Shown here: piece by piece, positions 7,227 to 9,334 of the stretch
Numbering within the stretch: position 1 is the first letter of the stretch
Layout: each line of letters starts with the position of its first letter
Source of the DNA: DATFLL01 sp035267785
GTDB lineage: Bacteria; Pseudomonadota; Gammaproteobacteria; DATFLL01
Reading direction: 5' to 3'
Assembly (NCBI GenBank): GCA_035267785.1
Contig: DATFLL010000037.1
Span: forward strand, 1 to 9,334
DNA length: 9,334 bases
Program-made: the position numbers and the translations under genes
Notes under the pieces: model-generated
What the model was told of the DNA's origin: nothing
What the model saw: the letters and a program-made list of their open reading frames with translations, nothing else
Databases searched by the model: none

Positions 7227-8138
7227 ATGGGGCGGACACAGCGCGGCGGTGCCTTGATGCGCGAGTCGCGCGCGGCGTGGTTGTTTTGCACGCCCGCCGC
7301 ATTGGGGCTGCTGATCTTCATCGTCGTCCCGTTCGTGCTGGCCCTGGCGATGTCGTTCACCAGCTTACGTCTGGGCTCGCCCCTGCCACTGGAGTGGGTC
7401 GGGTTGCGCCAATACGGCCGCATCTTCTCCGACACCGCCTTTTTGCAGGCGCTGGTGAACAATCTCATCTTCGCGCTGACCGTGGTGCCGGTTCAGACCG
7501 CGCTGGCGCTGGGCCTGGCGCTGCTGCTCAACCAACGCCTGCGCGCCATGGCGGTGTTTCGCACGCTGTTCTTCATGCCCGTGGTGTTCCCTCTGTCACT
7601 GGTCGCCGTGGTGTGGGTGTTGATCTACGCGCCCGGACCCAACGGCATGTTCAACGCCGCACTCTCGGCACTGACCTTCGGCGCCTGGCAGGCGCGGGAC
7701 TTTCTGCACGATGCGCACCTGGCGCTGCCGGCGATTATGCTCACCTCCATTTGGCAGGGCGCGGGGTTTCAGATGGTCGTACTGCTGGCCGGTCTGCAGG
7801 CCATTCCCGGCGAGCTCTACGAGGCGGCCCGGGTCGACGGGGCGGGCCCCTGGCAGCGCTTTTGGCACGTGACACTGCCGCAGCTGCGCAATCCGCTGGT
7901 CTTCGTCGTGATCGTGACCTCCATCCTGTCGTTTCGGGTGTTCGATCAGGTGCGCATCATGACCCACGGCGGACCGCACGATGCTTCGACCACGGTTATC
8001 TACGAGGCGGTGCAGGCGGCCTTCGATCGGGCGCAGGTCGCGCGAGGGGCGGCCATGAGCGTAGTGTTTTTCCTCGTGGTCGTGCTCATTACCCTCGTGC
8101 AGCGCCGCCTGCTGCGCCAGGAGCGGGAAGTGGCATGA
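7227..8138 (+). CDS. CUT1 sugar ABC importer permease, MalF-like
   Basis: Inner-membrane permease of the importer, 303 residues. About six membrane segments are visible (roughly 18-45, 73-101, 108-135, 166-191, 222-245 and 275-294). The cytoplasmic EAA loop that docks on the ATPase is intact: EAARVDGAG at 199-207 followed by LPQL at 217-220. The segment GGP plus STTVIYEAV near 248-262 is typical of this permease type (UgpA/LacF/MalF branch), without the extra N-terminal segments and large periplasmic loop of E. coli MalF. It starts 2 bp after the binding-protein stop, and its TGA overlaps the next start in ATGA, so translation is probably coupled through the set. It pairs with the MalG-like product to form the channel. 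Confidence 0.93.
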   Translation: MGRTQRGGALMRESRAAWLFCTPAALGLLIFIVVPFVLALAMSFTSLRLGSPLPLEWVGLRQYGRIFSDTAFLQALVNNLIFALTVVPVQTALALGLALLLNQRLRAMAVFRTLFFMPVVFPLSLVAVVWVLIYAPGPNGMFNAALSALTFGAWQARDFLHDAHLALPAIMLTSIWQGAGFQMVVLLAGLQAIPGELYEAARVDGAGPWQRFWHVTLPQLRNPLVFVVIVTSILSFRVFDQVRIMTHGGPHDASTTVIYEAVQAAFDRAQVARGAAMSVVFFLVVVLITLVQRRLLRQEREVA

Positions 8139-9016
8139 ACGCAGCGACGCGCCAGCGCCGCAACGGCAAGCCCCCCGTGCCCGGAGGTCGATGGCACACG
8201 CGTGCATTCTCCTATTTATTCGTGTTCGCCTCGGCGGCGCTGTTCGTCGCCCCCATCCTGTTCATGCTGGTCGGAAGCCTCAAGCCCGACGCCCGGGTCC
8301 TGGCCGAGGCGGGCGGCTGGCACGCCTTCTGGCCGGGCAGCGGGGCGAGCGGACAGAACTATACGGATGTCTTCCACCGCGTGCCGTTCGCCCGTTATCT
8401 CGTCAATTCGCTGTGGATCAACGGGCTCATCGTCGCGCTGGGGCTGCCGGTCAACGCCTTCGCCGGCTACGCCCTGGCGCGGCTGCGCTGGCGCGGGCGC
8501 GAGCTCGCCCTGGCCGCGGTGCTCGCGATCCTGGTCATTCCCTTCGAGGCCATCGCCGTCCCGCTGTTCTACGAGCTCACGGCCCTGGGGATGCGCGACA
8601 GTTACACCGTGCAGGTCATCCCCTTCATCGCGAATCCGCTTTCGATCTATTTGTTCTACAGCTTCTTTCTCGGCCTGCCGCGCGAGCTCGAGGAGGCGGC
8701 GCGTGTCGACGGGGCGGGCGTGCTGCGCACCTTCCTGACCATCGTCGTCCCCAATGCCAAGGCGGCGTTTGCCAGCGTGACCATCGTGACCTTTTTGTTC
8801 TACTGGGGAATGTATCTTTGGCCGCTGCTGGTCACCGGCGGGCCGAAAGTGCGCCCGCTGCCCTTGGGCATTGCCACCTTCTACACGCTGCCGCCGCTGC
8901 AGTGGGGCGATATCCTGGCATTCGGTATGATGATGGTTGCGCCGGTATTGGTCATCTTCGTGATCTTCCAGCGCTGGTTCGTGCGCGGCGTGGCCGCCAC
9001 GGGACTGAAGGGATAG
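8135..9016 (+). CDS. CUT1 sugar ABC importer permease, MalG-like
   Basis: Second channel subunit, 293 residues, paired with the MalF-like protein. Predicted membrane segments lie near 25-48, 91-115, 125-148, 155-180, 210-232 and 258-282. The N-terminal motif FMLVGSLKPDARVL and the later NSLWINGLIVALGLPVNAFAGYALARL region are characteristic of the MalG/UgpE branch. The EAA loop reads EAARVDGAG at 187-195 with IVVP at 203-206; a Val replaces the usual Leu in the LP end of the motif, which is tolerated in the family. The start ATG 8135 overlaps the upstream stop by 4 bp (ATGA), fixing the start by coupling. Its stop is followed by the ATPase ATG after 2 bp. Confidence 0.93.
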   Translation: MNAATRQRRNGKPPVPGGRWHTRAFSYLFVFASAALFVAPILFMLVGSLKPDARVLAEAGGWHAFWPGSGASGQNYTDVFHRVPFARYLVNSLWINGLIVALGLPVNAFAGYALARLRWRGRELALAAVLAILVIPFEAIAVPLFYELTALGMRDSYTVQVIPFIANPLSIYLFYSFFLGLPRELEEAARVDGAGVLRTFLTIVVPNAKAAFASVTIVTFLFYWGMYLWPLLVTGGPKVRPLPLGIATFYTLPPLQWGDILAFGMMMVAPVLVIFVIFQRWFVRGVAATGLKG

Positions 9017-9018
9017 AC

Positions 9019-9334
9019 ATGGCCGCGGTCGAGTTTCGCAACGTCGAGAAGGTGTTTCCGGACGGCACCCGTGCCATCGACCGGTTTTCCCTGGAGGTGG
9101 AGGACGGCGAGCTGTTGGTGCTGCTCGGCCCGTCTGGCTGCGGCAAGTCGACGCTGCTGCGACTGCTGGCGGGTCTGGAGGCGCTCGACGGCGGCGAGAT
9201 CCTGATTGGGAACAGCGTGGTCAATGCCCTGGGACCGCGCGAGCGCAACGTCGCGATGGTGTTTCAAAACTACGCCCTGTATCCGCACATGAGCGTGCGG
9301 CGCAACCTGGAATTTCCCCTGCGCATGCAGCGCA
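9019..9334 (+). CDS. CUT1 sugar ABC importer ATPase, MalK/UgpC-like, N-terminal fragment cut by window edge
   Basis: ATP-binding subunit that energises the importer. The 105 codons present begin MAAVEFRNVEKVFPDG and contain Walker A GPSGCGKST at 37-45 and Q-loop Gln83 in VFQNYALYPHMSV, followed by NLEFPLR. GPSGCGKST plus FQNYALYPHM is the hallmark of the MalK/UgpC/MsmX branch. Signature, Walker B and the C-terminal regulatory domain would lie beyond the window. AAGGGA at 9008-9013, within the end of the MalG-like gene, is 5 bases before ATG 9019. Having its own ATPase in the same gene set makes the importer self-sufficient, if the set continues normally. Confidence 0.95.
   Translation, partial: MAAVEFRNVEKVFPDGTRAIDRFSLEVEDGELLVLLGPSGCGKSTLLRLLAGLEALDGGEILIGNSVVNALGPRERNVAMVFQNYALYPHMSVRRNLEFPLRMQR

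Noticed and set aside
7277..8134. Upstream extension of the MalG-like reading frame across the MalF-like gene
   Set aside because: It is an Arg/Gly/Ala-rich out-of-phase shadow. The ATGA overlap at 8135 gives the normal start of the MalG-like permease.
7789..8730. Near-identical DNA around GTCGACGGGGCGGGC in both permease genes, considered as a repeat
   Set aside because: It encodes the conserved EAA loop (EAARVDGAG) in both permeases, so protein-level conservation explains it.

Overview
This is a G+C-rich bacterial window (about two thirds G+C by eye, not computed) with the gene content of a Gram-negative proteobacterium: a DinB-type DNA polymerase, a MacB/LolD-type exporter with a periplasmic adaptor carrying a TolC-docking motif, secreted periplasmic small proteins, and a binding-protein-dependent sugar-type importer. 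A gammaproteobacterium is plausible, but the sequence does not fix the genus. Apart from the left-edge dinB fragment every gene is on the plus strand, and gene packing is tight.

Layout. Positions 1-220 (minus) hold the first 73 codons of DNA polymerase IV (dinB), divergent from everything else across a 153-bp spacer that contains a plausible dinB promoter. Positions 374-4769 hold a compact three-gene exporter cassette: an ABC ATPase, an 8-TM FtsX/MacB-type permease with two fused halves, and an HlyD/MacA-type adaptor. Gaps between these genes are 3-4 bp. Positions 4820-5756 hold two small genes that each encode a signal peptide followed by a predicted coiled coil. They are clearly paralogous to each other (25 identical of 43 residues in the conserved block), and I do not recognise the family. 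Positions 5757-5921 carry a small AT-rich hairpin with a ribosome-binding site in its loop and a possible 43-codon ORF. Positions 5875-9334 hold a CUT1-type carbohydrate ABC importer in the order lipoprotein binding protein, MalF-like permease, MalG-like permease, MalK/UgpC-like ATPase. The ATPase is cut by the window end. These genes are coupled by a 2-bp gap, a 4-bp ATGA overlap and another 2-bp gap.

How the genes work together. The exporter cassette probably forms the inner-membrane and periplasmic parts of a tripartite efflux machine that borrows an outer-membrane TolC-type channel, since none is encoded here. The two secreted paralogs follow the adaptor directly and may act with it in the periplasm, or may be independent. 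The importer is a separate functional unit whose substrate cannot be read from the sequence. The most novel material is the pair of secreted coiled-coil paralogs and the leader-like region in front of the importer. All other genes belong to known families.
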